Positions 9,868 to 19,698 of a stretch of 64,000 bases of DNA are shown here, piece by piece. Positions within the stretch are counted from its first letter, which is position 1; the number at the start of each line of letters is the position of its first letter. A program made the translations under genes and the position numbers. The stretch is taken from NCBI RefSeq assembly GCF_000148725.1, contig NZ_GL476300.1, positions 184,257 to 248,256 on the forward strand. Direction: 5' to 3'. The stretch is from Roseibium sp. TrichSKD4 (GTDB lineage: Bacteria; Pseudomonadota; Alphaproteobacteria; Rhizobiales; Stappiaceae). Under the pieces are notes generated by a model. The model was not told where the DNA came from and did not search any database. It saw only the letters and a list, made by a program, of their open reading frames with translations.

Positions 9868-11004
9868 ATGGATTCCAGACTTCCGACACGTATTGATCCG
9901 GACCTCAAGGTTGGTCCCATGCCCGACCCGGGTGTGCCACTTCCAGAAGATCAGCGGCGCGGCAGAGGGGTTGCAACGAACAAGAGCGGGCGATTTGAAA
10001 AACTAAGCTCCGAGCTATGTGATGATGGTTGGGACATCGTCGACGATTTACCTCCGCTGAAAACAGAGGTGCAGGAAGAACGCGCTCGGACAATCATTAC
10101 CCGGAACGACTCGCCTGATATTTCCTTCGATCGTTCGATAAATCCCTATCGAGGCTGCGAGCATGGCTGCGTTTATTGTTTCGCCCGGCCCAGCCACGCC
10201 TTTATGGGTTTGTCACCAGGGCTGGATTTTGAAACACGGCTTTTTGCTAAACCCAATGCAGCAGAGCTTTTGGAACGGGAGCTAGCACGTCCCGCATACA
10301 CGCCTCGCCCAATCGCGATTGGCACGAATACTGATGCTTATCAACCTCTGGAACGCCGGCATAAGATCATGCGCGAGATACTTGAAGTGTTGGATCGGTA
10401 TAATCATCCCGTCGGGATTGTGACCAAATCTGCCCTTGTGGCTCGCGACACAGATATTCTGAGCCGTATGGCAGAGCGGAACTTGGCCAAGGTGGCTGTA
10501 TCTGTGACGACGCTTAATCGAAAACTCTCCCGCTCCATGGAACCAAGGACTTCTGCGCCTCATAAACGGTTAGATGCTGTCCGCACACTTGCAGAAGCCG
10601 GCATACCGACCTCAGTCATGGTTGCACCGGTGATACCGGCCCTAAATGACAGTGAAATTGAAGCCATTTTGGAGCAAGCAGCTGAGCATGGGGCGCGATC
10701 GGCGGCCTTTATCCTGCTTCGCCTCCCACTGGAAGTCTCTGAATTGTTCCGCGATTGGCTTCTGAGGGCAGAGCCAGGAAAGTACCGGCATGTAATGAGC
10801 CTCATCCGCTCCATGCGCGGCGGGAAAGACTATGATGCCAAATGGGGAGAGCGAATGCGCGGGCGCGGTCCCTATGCCGACCAAATCGCAAAACGTTTTT
10901 CGCTTGCGGCCAAACGGCACGGGCTCAACCTGCGCCAGCATAAGCTTTCGGCAGATCAATTCATCCGACCACAAAAAGGGGGTGTCCAGTTGAACCTGTT
11001 TTAA
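9868..11004 (+). CDS. PA0069-family radical SAM protein (SplB-related)
   Basis: Radical S-adenosylmethionine protein with the [4Fe-4S] motif C-E-H-G-C-V-Y-C (CX3CX2C) near residue 100, preceded by NPYRGCEHG and followed by GTNTDAYQPLER, the usual PA0069/SplB-related pattern. The family is related to spore photoproduct lyase, which reverses a UV lesion in DNA, but PA0069-type proteins lack a proven reaction. Length (378) is typical. It lies between the glycosyltransferase gene (divergent) and rnhB (same strand, 52 bases later). A candidate LexA box just upstream suggests DNA-damage control. No good ribosome-binding site precedes the ATG; a later ATG at 9919 is possible. Confidence 0.88.
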   Translation: MDSRLPTRIDPDLKVGPMPDPGVPLPEDQRRGRGVATNKSGRFEKLSSELCDDGWDIVDDLPPLKTEVQEERARTIITRNDSPDISFDRSINPYRGCEHGCVYCFARPSHAFMGLSPGLDFETRLFAKPNAAELLERELARPAYTPRPIAIGTNTDAYQPLERRHKIMREILEVLDRYNHPVGIVTKSALVARDTDILSRMAERNLAKVAVSVTTLNRKLSRSMEPRTSAPHKRLDAVRTLAEAGIPTSVMVAPVIPALNDSEIEAILEQAAEHGARSAAFILLRLPLEVSELFRDWLLRAEPGKYRHVMSLIRSMRGGKDYDAKWGERMRGRGPYADQIAKRFSLAAKRHGLNLRQHKLSADQFIRPQKGGVQLNLF

Positions 11005-11055
11005 CCCCTTCATTCAACTCTTGCCTTGCTGATAGCTGCAAGGCATTTAGTTGGC

Positions 11056-11706
11056 ATGAGTAAAACACCTTCTCTCTTCGACCTTGTATTTCCGGAAAAA
11101 GAAGCCGATCCCGCGCTGGAACGTCAACACGCGTCTCATTTTGGTGGCTTACTGGCTGGCGTCGACGAAGCGGGGCGTGGTCCTTGGGCCGGTCCGGTGG
11201 TCACGGCAGCGGTCATTCTGGATTACGACAAGGTCCCAAGCGGATTGACTGATTCCAAAAAGCTGTCGGAAGCAAAACGCGAGGAACTATTCCCGCAGAT
11301 TTGCGAACATGCTTTTGTTTCCGTCGCCTCCGCCGGCCCGAAGACAATTGATCTGGAGAACATACGCACAGCGACGCTCAACGCAATGGTGCGTGCAGTA
11401 AGCGGCCTCGCCTTCCCGCCACGCTATGTCATGATTGATGGCCGAGATGTTCCCTTTGGGCTCAGCGCTCCTGGACAAGCGCTGGTAAAGGGTGACAGCC
11501 GCTGTCTGGCGGTGGCGGCTGCGTCCATCGTTGCCAAAGTCATGCGCGACCGCATGATGGTTCGGCTGGATCAGATTGCGCCCGAATATGGCTTTGCACA
11601 GCACAAGGGCTATGGTGTCCCGGCCCACCAAGCCGCCCTCAGCGAGCACGGACCTTCAATCCATCACCGGTTCAGCTTCAAGCCTGTACAGCTTTCGGCC
11701 AAATAA
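11056..11706 (+). CDS. rnhB: Ribonuclease HII
   Basis: Removes ribonucleotides from RNA-DNA hybrids and single embedded ribonucleotides. VDEAGRGPWAGPVVTAAV carries the Asp-Glu catalytic pair; LTDSKKLSEAKRE and VKGDSRCLAVAAASIVAKVMRDR supply the remaining family motifs, and KGYGVPAHQAAL closes the domain. The ATG at 11056 (MSKTPSLFD) was chosen; a TTG at 11026 would add ten residues. It is followed by a bidirectional terminator shared with the convergent ATP synthase operon. Confidence 0.95.
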   Translation: MSKTPSLFDLVFPEKEADPALERQHASHFGGLLAGVDEAGRGPWAGPVVTAAVILDYDKVPSGLTDSKKLSEAKREELFPQICEHAFVSVASAGPKTIDLENIRTATLNAMVRAVSGLAFPPRYVMIDGRDVPFGLSAPGQALVKGDSRCLAVAAASIVAKVMRDRMMVRLDQIAPEYGFAQHKGYGVPAHQAALSEHGPSIHHRFSFKPVQLSAK

Positions 11707-11723
11707 CGCCGTCTAGCCAACAA

Positions 11724-11748
11724 AAAAGCGGCCCGGCAGGCCGCTTTT
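11724..11748. terminator. Bidirectional Rho-independent terminator between rnhB and atpF
   Basis: Arms AAAAGCGGCC (11724-11733) and GGCCGCTTTT (11739-11748) around a CGGCA loop. The A-run on one side and T-run on the other allow it to stop transcription from both converging genes. Confidence 0.9.
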
Positions 11749-11774
11749 GAAGTCGTTTAGAGAGGGCTCTCAAC

Positions 11775-12254
11775 TTAGTTGAGGTTTGCCTTCACCTGAC
11801 TGATGCTGTCAGAAAGAATGTCGTCTGCCACCTTGTCCTTGACCTTCGCAGTCAACATGCCTTCTGCTGCCTGAACGGCGATGTCGGCAGCCTTGGAGCG
11901 GACTTCTGCGATTGCTTGCGTTTCTGCTTGAGCAATCTTGTCTTCCGCAGCCTTGGACCGGCGCGAGATCACCTCTTCCAGCGCCCGATTGGTTTCAGCT
12001 GTCAAACGCTCGGCTTCAGCGTTGGCTTCTGCAACAATAGCTGTTGCTTCTTCCTCTGCTTCATGGCGCTTGCGCTGATAGTCGGACAAAAGAGCCTGCG
12101 CTTCTTCGCGAAGACGACGAGCTTTTTCAAGCTCATCCTTGATATCGTCAGCACGCTTGTCGAGGCCAGACGTGATCTTGCCCGGAACCTTCAGATAGAT
12201 GATCAGAGCGAAGAAAAGTACGAGACCGACGAGGGCCCAAAAACTAGCGTCCAT
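11775..12254 (-). CDS. atpF: ATP synthase F0 subunit b
   Basis: Peripheral stalk subunit. An N-terminal membrane helix (FWALVGLVLFFALIIYLKVPG, first 26 residues) is followed by a long charged, Ala/Glu-rich coiled coil to the end. Length (159) is normal. It is the last gene of the F0 operon atpI-atpB-atpE-atpF'-atpF, 10 bases after the b' gene, and is followed by the shared terminator. Alphaproteobacteria usually keep F0 and F1 genes in separate operons; no F1 genes are in this window. Confidence 0.93.
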   Translation of the reverse strand: MDASFWALVGLVLFFALIIYLKVPGKITSGLDKRADDIKDELEKARRLREEAQALLSDYQRKRHEAEEEATAIVAEANAEAERLTAETNRALEEVISRRSKAAEDKIAQAETQAIAEVRSKAADIAVQAAEGMLTAKVKDKVADDILSDSISQVKANLN

Positions 12255-12264
12255 CTTCGTCTCC

Positions 12265-12822
12265 TCAATTCATCGCCGACTTGAGGGCTTTTGTCAGATC
12301 GGTCTTTGTCGGAGCCTTACCCATCAACGCTTCGACAAGCGCTGAAGTGGTATCACCGGCAATTTCCTCGATCTGGCCAAGGGCCTCTGATTTCACGCCT
12401 GCAATGTGCTTTTCAGCCTGAGCAAGCTTTTCGGACAGCTCGGCTTCCGCCTTTTCGCGGCGAGCATCCTGTTCGGCTTTAAGCTTTTCGCGAGTTTCGC
12501 TTGCGATGCCATGTGCCTTTGCACGGGCTTCTGCGAGCGCCTGCTCGTAAGCTGCAATCGCTTCATCGGTTTCCTGCTTCAGCCGGTTGGCTTCTGCAAG
12601 GTCACCTGCGATGCGATCCTTACGATCTTCAAGAATGCCAGCGATCCGCGGAACGGCCACATTCTTCATGATCCAGTAGAAAACGCCAAAGGTCAGCGCA
12701 AGCCACAGGATCTGCGACGCATAGGTCGAGCTGTCGAACGGCGGGAAACCCGCGCCATGTTCTTCAGCCGGAATATGCAGTTCCGTGTTGAGTTCGGCGT
12801 TGGATTGGGTGTCGCCTGCCAT
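12265..12822 (-). CDS. atpG: ATP synthase F0 subunit b'
   Basis: Second, diverged b-type stalk subunit found in photosynthetic bacteria and alphaproteobacteria. A hydrophilic N-terminus of about 30 residues precedes a membrane helix (ILWLALTFGVFYWIMKNV) and a long coiled coil rich in Ala, Glu and Lys. Length (185) is larger than b because of the N-terminal extension, which is usual for b'. It lies between atpE and atpF and would form a b/b' heterodimer. The symbol follows the b' naming in related genomes (also called atpF2 or atpX). Confidence 0.92.
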   Translation of the reverse strand: MAGDTQSNAELNTELHIPAEEHGAGFPPFDSSTYASQILWLALTFGVFYWIMKNVAVPRIAGILEDRKDRIAGDLAEANRLKQETDEAIAAYEQALAEARAKAHGIASETREKLKAEQDARREKAEAELSEKLAQAEKHIAGVKSEALGQIEEIAGDTTSALVEALMGKAPTKTDLTKALKSAMN

Positions 12823-12901
12823 GTCCTATCTCCAAAGTCCGATTGGGCGGCAGTCTTGCCGCCCTCGGAGTCGCGTCAAAAGTCTCTAGAAATCCAGAGA
12901 A

Positions 12902-13129
12902 TTAGACAGCGAAGAGAAGGAGAAGTGCGATCAGCAGCGAGAAGATGCCGAGAGCTTCTGTAACGGCGAAGCCGAAAACCAGACGACCGAACTGACCGTC
13001 AGCGGCAGTCGGGTTGCGCAGAGCGCCATTCAGGTAGTTACCGAAGATGGTGCCGAGTGCGATTGCTGCACCACCCATGCCGAGGCATGCGATACCAGCG
13101 CCGATGTATTTTGCTGCTTCTGCTTCCAT
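12902..13129 (-). CDS. atpE: ATP synthase F0 subunit c
   Basis: Proteolipid of the rotor ring. From the chosen ATG at 13129 ([10 protein letters not shown]) the protein is 75 residues with two membrane helices, the Gly-rich first helix [19 protein letters not shown], the polar loop RNPTA, and the second helix with the proton-carrying carboxylate in [13 protein letters not shown] (the Glu). An upstream in-frame ATG at 13168 would add 13 residues that do not fit the family. Length and sequence are typical of alphaproteobacteria. Confidence 0.95.
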   Translation of the reverse strand: MEAEAAKYIGAGIACLGMGGAAIALGTIFGNYLNGALRNPTAADGQFGRLVFGFAVTEALGIFSLLIALLLLFAV

Positions 13130-13203
13130 GACACGTGCTCCTACGTAGTGTTTATGCAGAGGTTTCATGCGGCAGCTTCATGCTACCGCCTGATGAGTGA
13201 AAC

Positions 13204-13953
13204 TTAGTGCGACGGGTGAAGGGCGTCGTTCAGATACATGCAAGTCAGGACTGTGAAGACGTAGGCTTGCAGGAACGCGACCAGGAACTCCAGAGCGGTC
13301 AGTGCGACCGTCATGCCCAGCGGCAGGATTGCGCCGACAGCGGACAAGCCACCAGCAGCACCCATGGAGACGATAAACCCGGCGAAAACTTTCAAGGTGA
13401 TGTGACCAGCCAGCATGTTCGCAAAGAGACGAACTGAAAGGCTGATCGGACGGGATATAAAGGACACCACTTCAATCGGCGCAACGATCAACAGGAGAAC
13501 CGGCGGAACCCCGGACGGCGCGAAGAGGTGGAAGAACTTTGTTCCGTGACGCATCAGACCGTAGATCGTTACTGTTCCAATAACGAGCATCGCGAGTGCG
13601 AAGGTCACAATGATGTGGCTGGTTACCGTGAAGAAGTACGGGAACATGCCGAGAAGGTTCGCAACGAGGACGAACATGAAGAGCGAGAATACCAGCGGGA
13701 AGAAGCGCATGCCTTCCGTACCAGCTGAACTTCGCAGCATTCCCGCTACGAATTCATAGGCCATTTCAGAAACTGACTGCATCCGACCCGGAATAAGGCC
13801 GCGACCGCTGGTCGTGAAAATCAGGAAAGCCGCTGCGGATGCTACGGTCAGCACCATGAACAACGAAGAGTTGGTGAAAGAGAGGTCCATACCCCCGACT
13901 TCAATCGGGAAAATCTTCTGGATCTGGAACTGATGGATCGGATCGTTCGCCAC
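13204..13953 (-). CDS. atpB: ATP synthase F0 subunit a
   Basis: Proton channel subunit in the inner membrane. It is strongly hydrophobic, with the conserved [13 protein letters not shown] helix holding the essential Arg and, near the C-terminus, [25 protein letters not shown]. The N-terminus [23 protein letters not shown] is characteristic of alphaproteobacterial forms. Length (249) is normal. It lies 46 bases after atpI and 74 before atpE. Confidence 0.95.
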   Translation of the reverse strand: MANDPIHQFQIQKIFPIEVGGMDLSFTNSSLFMVLTVASAAAFLIFTTSGRGLIPGRMQSVSEMAYEFVAGMLRSSAGTEGMRFFPLVFSLFMFVLVANLLGMFPYFFTVTSHIIVTFALAMLVIGTVTIYGLMRHGTKFFHLFAPSGVPPVLLLIVAPIEVVSFISRPISLSVRLFANMLAGHITLKVFAGFIVSMGAAGGLSAVGAILPLGMTVALTALEFLVAFLQAYVFTVLTCMYLNDALHPSH

Positions 13954-13999
13954 CGGTCAGCCTTCTTCGTTTGTACATGCCTATGCGCGATATGCGCGT

Positions 14000-14398
14000 T
14001 CAATTCTTTTCAGAGCTGCCATCATCCGGCCTTTTGCGATTGAGGCTTGCTTCTGGTTCAGCGACATACCCCGCCGAGCGCAGAACATTCAAGACCCCTG
14101 CTGCAAATCCCAGCAACAAAAAGACGATTAGCCCAAAAGGTGTCGTCCCAAGCCACTGATCCAGGATCCAGCCAATACCAATTCCGGTTACGATCCCGGC
14201 AATGAACTCTGACGAGAGCTTCATTGCCTGAGCGTATCCGGACTTGTTGCCGCTCTCTGCGGTTTTGGCAGACTGCTCTGCTTCATCCCGCGTTGCCAGC
14301 AACTGGTTTAACCGGTCCCGCCGTTCAGACAGTTCCGCTTCGGAGGTTTGCCGTCCGTTTTCTGATCCGCCACCATTTTGTGCAGAGCCGGTCATCAT
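14000..14398 (-). CDS. atpI: ATP synthase protein I (AtpI)
   Basis: Small membrane protein encoded first in the F0 operon, thought to help assemble the c-ring. A charged N-terminal region (about 60 residues) precedes two hydrophobic segments, around SSEFIAGIVTGIGIGWILDQ and GLIVFLLLGFAAGVLNVLR, as in the alphaproteobacterial AtpI/DUF-type members. The A/T-rich stretch 14500-14550 on its upstream side is the probable operon promoter. Family assignment rests mainly on position and membrane pattern. Confidence 0.88.
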   Translation of the reverse strand: MMTGSAQNGGGSENGRQTSEAELSERRDRLNQLLATRDEAEQSAKTAESGNKSGYAQAMKLSSEFIAGIVTGIGIGWILDQWLGTTPFGLIVFLLLGFAAGVLNVLRSAGYVAEPEASLNRKRPDDGSSEKN

Positions 14399-14605
14399 GC
14401 CCCTCGCACCGGTTGTCGTGTCAGTTTCGGCAGCCGGTAATGCCCCCGTAAGCCGCGCGCACCATAGTCGGCACCCTTGCCCCTGTCAAGAAGGGGTAAT
14501 AAGTTCTTACATTATTGATTTTATTGAATTATTCGACTTTTCAACGACTGCGAGAGACCATAGTCGCATAGGCTTTGCACTTCCTACCCAGCGGAAGCGT
14601 GCATT

Positions 14606-17600
14606 CTAGGCCGTTTCGCGGAATCGTTCCGCGGTCTCCAGATCAACCGAAACGAGCTGAGAGACCCCTCTTTCAGCCATGGTTACACCGAACAAGCGAT
14701 TCATTCGTGCCATGGTGATCGGGTTATGCGTGATGACAACAAAACGGGTATCAGTCCGCCGCGACATTTCGTCCAAGAGATCGCAATAGCGTTCCACATT
14801 GGCATCATCGAGCGGCGCGTCGACCTCATCAAGTACGCAAATAGGTGCTGGATTAGTCAAAAAGACCGCGAAAATGAGCGCCATGGCCGTTAGTGCCTGC
14901 TCACCACCGGACAAAAGCGTCATCGTCTGAGGCTTTTTACCGGGCGGGCGGGCAATAATTTCCAACCCCGCATCAAGCGGATCATCCGAATCAACCAGCT
15001 GCAGTTCAGCCATGCCACCGCCAAACAAATGGGTGAAAAGGCGCTGGAAGTGATCATTCACGACATTGAACGAGGCCAGTAGCCGTTCGCGTGCCTCCCG
15101 ATTGAGATTGGAGATCCCGGTCCTGAGTCGCTTGATAGCCTCAATCAGGTCGTCACGCTCACTGGTCAGCGTCGTTTTCTGCTCGTCAATTTCCTTCAGC
15201 TCTTCTTCGGCGCGCAGGTTCACGCCGCCAAGACGTTCGCGTTCCGCCTTCAATCGATCAAGCCTCTTTTCGAGCGCATCTGCATCCGGCAGCGGTGCCC
15301 CCTCCTTCAAGCCCACCATTTCCGGCAGGGAGGAAACGGCAACTTCAAGGTCTTCAGTTATCCGCCGTTCCAGATTGGATTTGCGTTCACGCGCAGCTTC
15401 CAGGCGCTCTTCGGCCCGAATCTTTTGTTCCCGCGCACCGGACAAACCCTCCAATGCGTCTTTCGCCAGACGATCAACATCAGACTGATCCAGTTCAGCC
15501 TGTTGTAGTTCATCGTCCTTTTGTTTCTTTTCCTCTTCCGCTTTTGAAATGGCGGAGAACAAGTCCCGGCGCTTCAGTTCAATTTCTTCCGGTGCTTCGA
15601 TCAGCTCTTCCCGCTCTTCGGCAGCTTCTTCACGGCGCGCAACCAGCGTTTCGATTTGCTCAGCCGCATTGGAGGCCCGTGTGCGCCAGCTGTCATGCTC
15701 GCGCGCAATTGCTTCCAGGCGCCGATCACGCATCTGCTGCTCGCGTGCCAGCCCTTCAGCCACAGCCCGCGCTTCGGCCAGCGCCATGCGTGCGGCGGCA
15801 ACATCTTGCTGTAGTTTTGCGATTTCTTCGGCCAGCCCCGACATGTCGGGCGCACTCTCCAACTGCTCTTCCGCCTCCAGCTGAAACTCCCGAGCTTCAG
15901 CTGCCTGCTCTTTGAGTTGGTCAAGCCGCTCTTCTGCGCTGACCTTTTTTGCAGCCAATTGAGACAGAGCCCGTTCGGCCTGCGTCAAAGCTTCACGGGC
16001 AGCCGAAACAGTCCGCTGTGCATCGCGGACGCGGCCTCGCGCAGCTTGCTCCTGCTCTACGGCTTGCCGAACAGTCGCTGCGGCTTGTTCCATGAGCTGT
16101 TGTTTTTCATCAACTGACCCACACACCTCATCCATCTGGTCGTGCAGTTCAGCCAATCGATTCTTCTGTGCCAAGCGCTGTGCTGCCGGCGTTGGAGCAT
16201 CGGCGCGTATCACAAAACCATCCCAGCGCCAGAGGTCGCCGTCACGGGAGACCAGTCTTTGTCCGGGCTTTAGTTGTTTTTGAAGTTCTGCCCCCGTTTC
16301 CTTATCCACCAGCCCGATTTGCGCCAGCCGCCGAGCCAGTTTGGAAGGAGCCTCCACCACCTCGGACAAGGCCTGCACGCCAGCGGGCAAGGACGGATCG
16401 TCCTTCAATACAAGCACACCGCCCCAATAAACTGGTGCGTCTTCATTGTCTGGCGCTTCCAGATCTTCTCCGAGAGCGGCGCCGAGGGCCGTCTCATACC
16501 CCGGTGCAACCTTCATTGCCTCCACCAATGGCGGCCAATCGGAGCTGCTTACAGCAGACAGGATGCTCTCAAGGGTCCGGGCCTCCGTCTCAAGGCTCGA
16601 GAAGGACCGCTCCACTGCGCTGAGTGCTTCGCGGGCGACCTGCTCCTCATCGCGCGCGCTTGCGGTCTGTTCTTCTGACGTCTCAACAGCCAGCTCAAAC
16701 TCAGTCAGGGTTTCTTCGGCCAGCTCCAATGCTTCCCGGCGCTCTGCAACTCCGTCGACCTGATCCAGCTCGGTGTTCAGTGCGTTCAAGACGTTTTCAG
16801 CATCTGAAGCTTGCCCGGAAAGGCGTTCAGCGCGCTGGCGTGCATCTGCGACCGTGCGCTCAAGCTGGCGACGCTCGGCCACAGCTCGAGCTTGCGACGC
16901 GGTCTTGTCCGACAAGCTGCTTTCCAGCTCGCCCACAGCTTCTTCAGCGCCTGCAACCTTTTCGCGCGCCGTTTCCGTTCGCTCCAGAAAAGTCTCGTTT
17001 TCTTCCAGAAGTTCAGCCCGTTCTTCGGCCAAGCGTTCAAGCACCTCGTCATTTTCGCTGACCATCCGCTCTTCGCGGGTGATGTCTTCAGCCAGCTGCG
17101 CAAGACGCCGGTCAATATCCTGCAGGCGCTCCTTGATGCGGCGCTCTTCCGAATCCAGATCGTTTCGGGCAAGAACCAGCCGCTGCAAGGCCGCTGCAGC
17201 CTTTGCCGCATTGTCGCGAAGTTCGGGCAGCTTGTGCGAAGCAATCGCTTGAACGCGAGCCGTTTCAGCTTGAACTGCGGTTGCCTCGTTCACCGCCTTT
17301 TGCGCTTCATAAAACTGACTTTGAGCACTTTCAAGCGCATCGCGCGCATCTGCCCAGCGCAAATAAAGGATACCGGCTTCCGCACTTCTGATCTCAGAAG
17401 AGAGATTTCGATACCGGGTTGCCTGTCTGGATTGGCGTTTCAGGCTGTCGAGCTGACCATCAATTTGAACAAGCACATCCTCGAGCCGTTCCAGATTTTG
17501 CTCAGCCCCGCGCAAGCGAATCTCGGCTTCATGTCGGCGGGAGTGAAGACCGGAAATGCCGGCAGCCTCTTCCAGAATTTTCCGGCGAGAGGTCGGTTTT

Positions 17601-18064
17601 GCAGAAATCAGCTCACCGATCTGACCTTGCCGGACCATCGCCGGGGATCGAGCGCCCGTGGAGGCATCGGCAAACAGAAGCTGCACATCTCGTGCACGCA
17701 CATCCTTGGCGTTTATCTTGTAGTTGGACCCCGACTCCCGCTCAATTCGGCGACTGACTTCCAGAATGTCGGCTTCGTTAAACGCTTGTGGTGCGGTGCG
17801 GTCGTTGTTTTCGAGAAACAGGGTGACTTCGGCAGTGTTGCGAGCCGGACGATTGAGACTTCCTGAAAAAATCACGTCGTCCATGCCGGACGCGCGCATG
17901 TTTTTGTAGGAGTTTTCTCCCATCACCCAACGCAGGGCTTCCACCAGGTTGGACTTGCCACAGCCATTCGGCCCGACAACCCCGGTCAAACCGTCGCCGA
18001 TGATGAACTCCATCGGCTCGACAAAAGATTTGAACCCGACAACACGGAGCTTTGAAAACTTCAT
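14606..18064 (-). CDS. smc: Chromosome segregation protein SMC
   Basis: Condensin-type ATPase that compacts and segregates the chromosome. Walker A GPNGCGKSN is at residues 31-39; two long coiled-coil arms flank a hinge around residues 510-640; the C-terminal head has the ABC signature LSGGEQ at 1051-1056 and the Walker B stretch ICVLDEVDAPLDD near 1075-1087, followed by the VVITHN H-loop. Length (1152) is normal. It is followed upstream on the same strand by dsbA and the DciA-like gene, a frequently conserved neighbourhood. ScpA/ScpB genes are not in the window. Confidence 0.97.
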   Translation of the reverse strand: MKFSKLRVVGFKSFVEPMEFIIGDGLTGVVGPNGCGKSNLVEALRWVMGENSYKNMRASGMDDVIFSGSLNRPARNTAEVTLFLENNDRTAPQAFNEADILEVSRRIERESGSNYKINAKDVRARDVQLLFADASTGARSPAMVRQGQIGELISAKPTSRRKILEEAAGISGLHSRRHEAEIRLRGAEQNLERLEDVLVQIDGQLDSLKRQSRQATRYRNLSSEIRSAEAGILYLRWADARDALESAQSQFYEAQKAVNEATAVQAETARVQAIASHKLPELRDNAAKAAAALQRLVLARNDLDSEERRIKERLQDIDRRLAQLAEDITREERMVSENDEVLERLAEERAELLEENETFLERTETAREKVAGAEEAVGELESSLSDKTASQARAVAERRQLERTVADARQRAERLSGQASDAENVLNALNTELDQVDGVAERREALELAEETLTEFELAVETSEEQTASARDEEQVAREALSAVERSFSSLETEARTLESILSAVSSSDWPPLVEAMKVAPGYETALGAALGEDLEAPDNEDAPVYWGGVLVLKDDPSLPAGVQALSEVVEAPSKLARRLAQIGLVDKETGAELQKQLKPGQRLVSRDGDLWRWDGFVIRADAPTPAAQRLAQKNRLAELHDQMDEVCGSVDEKQQLMEQAAATVRQAVEQEQAARGRVRDAQRTVSAAREALTQAERALSQLAAKKVSAEERLDQLKEQAAEAREFQLEAEEQLESAPDMSGLAEEIAKLQQDVAAARMALAEARAVAEGLAREQQMRDRRLEAIAREHDSWRTRASNAAEQIETLVARREEAAEEREELIEAPEEIELKRRDLFSAISKAEEEKKQKDDELQQAELDQSDVDRLAKDALEGLSGAREQKIRAEERLEAARERKSNLERRITEDLEVAVSSLPEMVGLKEGAPLPDADALEKRLDRLKAERERLGGVNLRAEEELKEIDEQKTTLTSERDDLIEAIKRLRTGISNLNREARERLLASFNVVNDHFQRLFTHLFGGGMAELQLVDSDDPLDAGLEIIARPPGKKPQTMTLLSGGEQALTAMALIFAVFLTNPAPICVLDEVDAPLDDANVERYCDLLDEMSRRTDTRFVVITHNPITMARMNRLFGVTMAERGVSQLVSVDLETAERFRETA

Positions 18065-18154
18065 CGGCGCGCCCTGCCTCTGGCTGGACGCGCCGATATA
18101 ATAACCATGTCACGAAAACTCATCTGGCCGCTGCAGTTGCAGCAGGTCAAAGCC

Positions 18155-18793
18155 TTATAGTTCGGCGTCGATGAGTTCGGACATTTGATCAAAAGGCAGG
18201 GCTCCTGCGTGCTTCTCGCCATTAACAAAGAATGTCGGGGTCGAGCCTACCTTGAATTCGTTGGAGCCGCGTTCCCGTACTGCGTTTATTGCGTCAAGAA
18301 GCTTCTGGTTTTTCAAGGCTTCCTCGAAAGACTCCTGTGTAAATCCGATCTGCTTGGAAAAATTCAGCAGTGAACTATAGGGATTGTCGCTGAACGCCCA
18401 TGTGCTCTGGTTTTCGAACATGGTGTCGATGATGTCGAAATATTTGTCCGCCGGAGCAGAACGGGCCAGCATGAAGGCGGCAGCGGCCACAGGGTCGAGC
18501 GGGAATTCACGGAAGATGAACTTCACTTTTCCGGTCTCAATATATTGCTTCTTGAGCTCCGGATAGGTGCGCTTGTGAAAGTTGGCACAATGACCGCAAG
18601 TCATGGAGGCATACTCCACGATCGTGACCGGCGCATCTTCACTGCCAAGGACCTTGTCGCCCAGCGGGCCCGGTGTCAGCAGCTCATCAATGTCCACGCT
18701 CTCGGCGAACGCCAGTGCAGGCGCTCCGACTAGCCCGGCAGCGGCGGTCATGGCAGCAGAGGTTTTCAAAAACGTTCTACGGGATACGGTCAC
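18155..18793 (-). CDS. DsbA-family thioredoxin-like protein, Tat-exported
   Basis: Periplasmic thiol:disulfide oxidoreductase. The N-terminus SRRTFLKTSAAMTAAAGLVGAPALAFA is a twin-arginine type signal. The thioredoxin fold carries the CGHC active site (YASMTCGHCANFHKRTYPELK) near residue 72, and the cis-Pro region VGSTPTFFVNGEKHAG. Length (212) is typical of the short DsbA proteins next to smc in alphaproteobacteria. Whether it oxidises or isomerises disulfides is not shown by sequence. It probably belongs to a run of genes with the DciA-like gene upstream and smc downstream. Confidence 0.9.
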   Translation of the reverse strand: MTVSRRTFLKTSAAMTAAAGLVGAPALAFAESVDIDELLTPGPLGDKVLGSEDAPVTIVEYASMTCGHCANFHKRTYPELKKQYIETGKVKFIFREFPLDPVAAAAFMLARSAPADKYFDIIDTMFENQSTWAFSDNPYSSLLNFSKQIGFTQESFEEALKNQKLLDAINAVRERGSNEFKVGSTPTFFVNGEKHAGALPFDQMSELIDAEL

Positions 18794-18968
18794 GTGTCAG
18801 GTTCCTGTCATGCGTTGGTTTTGCCGATGCGGCTTGGGAAGGGATTTGCCCCTTAAACGTCTCACCGTCAACCAATAGCGCAAAATATGGCGGTATGTGG
18901 GAGGCTGCGTTCATCAAACAATGGTGACCATTGGCGGTGTCTGCCTCAGCTAGGATCAGAACAGCCCC

Positions 18969-19502
18969 CTAATTGGCTGTTTTTCGCGCAATTACCTGCG
19001 CGCCCAGCTTTTTGAGAGCGGCTTTCAAGCGATCATTTTCAACGTCGGCCAATTTGCTATCGAGGGATTGCTGCTCATCCTGTGTCAGCTCGCGCAGTTT
19101 CGGGCGCTGCTCATCTTGCGGACGTGCGACCGGCTTTTGCACGATCTTGATTCTGGACACGGCAGCCCAGCCAAAGAACGTGTTGATGCGCGAAATGATC
19201 TGACCGGTCTCGTGGCTTAGCATCATTGCTGTGGCCCCATCTGTATAAACAAGAAGGGTTGCCGAAGGGATATCGCCAGATGCCTCAATCGCATCCATCT
19301 CGTTCTGCCGCGGCCAAATCAACCGCACTGGTTGAACGCGCTCAGCATATCTGCCACCTGCAATATCTGGCCAGGCAGCGATGAGATCGGCTGAGGCAAA
19401 GCCCCGCTTCTTGCAGACAGCAGAAACCGCATCGCCAACGAGGTCGGCGAGGTTACGTGCGTTCTTTGAACGCGGCCCCTTGCGATTTGCATTCGGTGTC
19501 AA
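18969..19502 (-). CDS. DUF721 / DciA-like protein
   Basis: Member of the DUF721 family, which includes DciA, the ancestral loader of the replicative helicase DnaB. The conserved domain spans about residues 15-115: LADLVGDAVSAVCKKRGFASADLIAAWPDIAGGRYAERVQP, then the Thr/Ser-rich TLLVYTDGATAMMLSHETGQIISRINTFFG. The C-terminal third is charged and poorly conserved. It is divergent from mutY and upstream of the DsbA gene. The loader role is inferred from family; direct evidence for the alphaproteobacterial form is thin. Confidence 0.8.
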   Translation of the reverse strand: MTPNANRKGPRSKNARNLADLVGDAVSAVCKKRGFASADLIAAWPDIAGGRYAERVQPVRLIWPRQNEMDAIEASGDIPSATLLVYTDGATAMMLSHETGQIISRINTFFGWAAVSRIKIVQKPVARPQDEQRPKLRELTQDEQQSLDSKLADVENDRLKAALKKLGAQVIARKTAN

Positions 19503-19698
19503 AGCTGCACCTTCGGTTTTGCAAAAAGTTGTTTCGCAAATTTAAGCGTAGTCTTTGTGACAAAGACTCTTTCCGGATTGCGACAAAAGCAAGTCTCCAC
19601 CCTTTGGGCACAAGCTGTACCCGCCTTTTCCCCTATTTTTCCCCAGATATTGGCATTTGTTGCTTGAATCTGGCCGCAATAAACACAGGTTTGGAGCA

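Noticed and set aside
16811-17866. 351-codon open frame antisense to smc
   Set aside because: Lies wholly opposite conserved smc coding sequence and encodes a low-complexity product; a by-product of codon bias.
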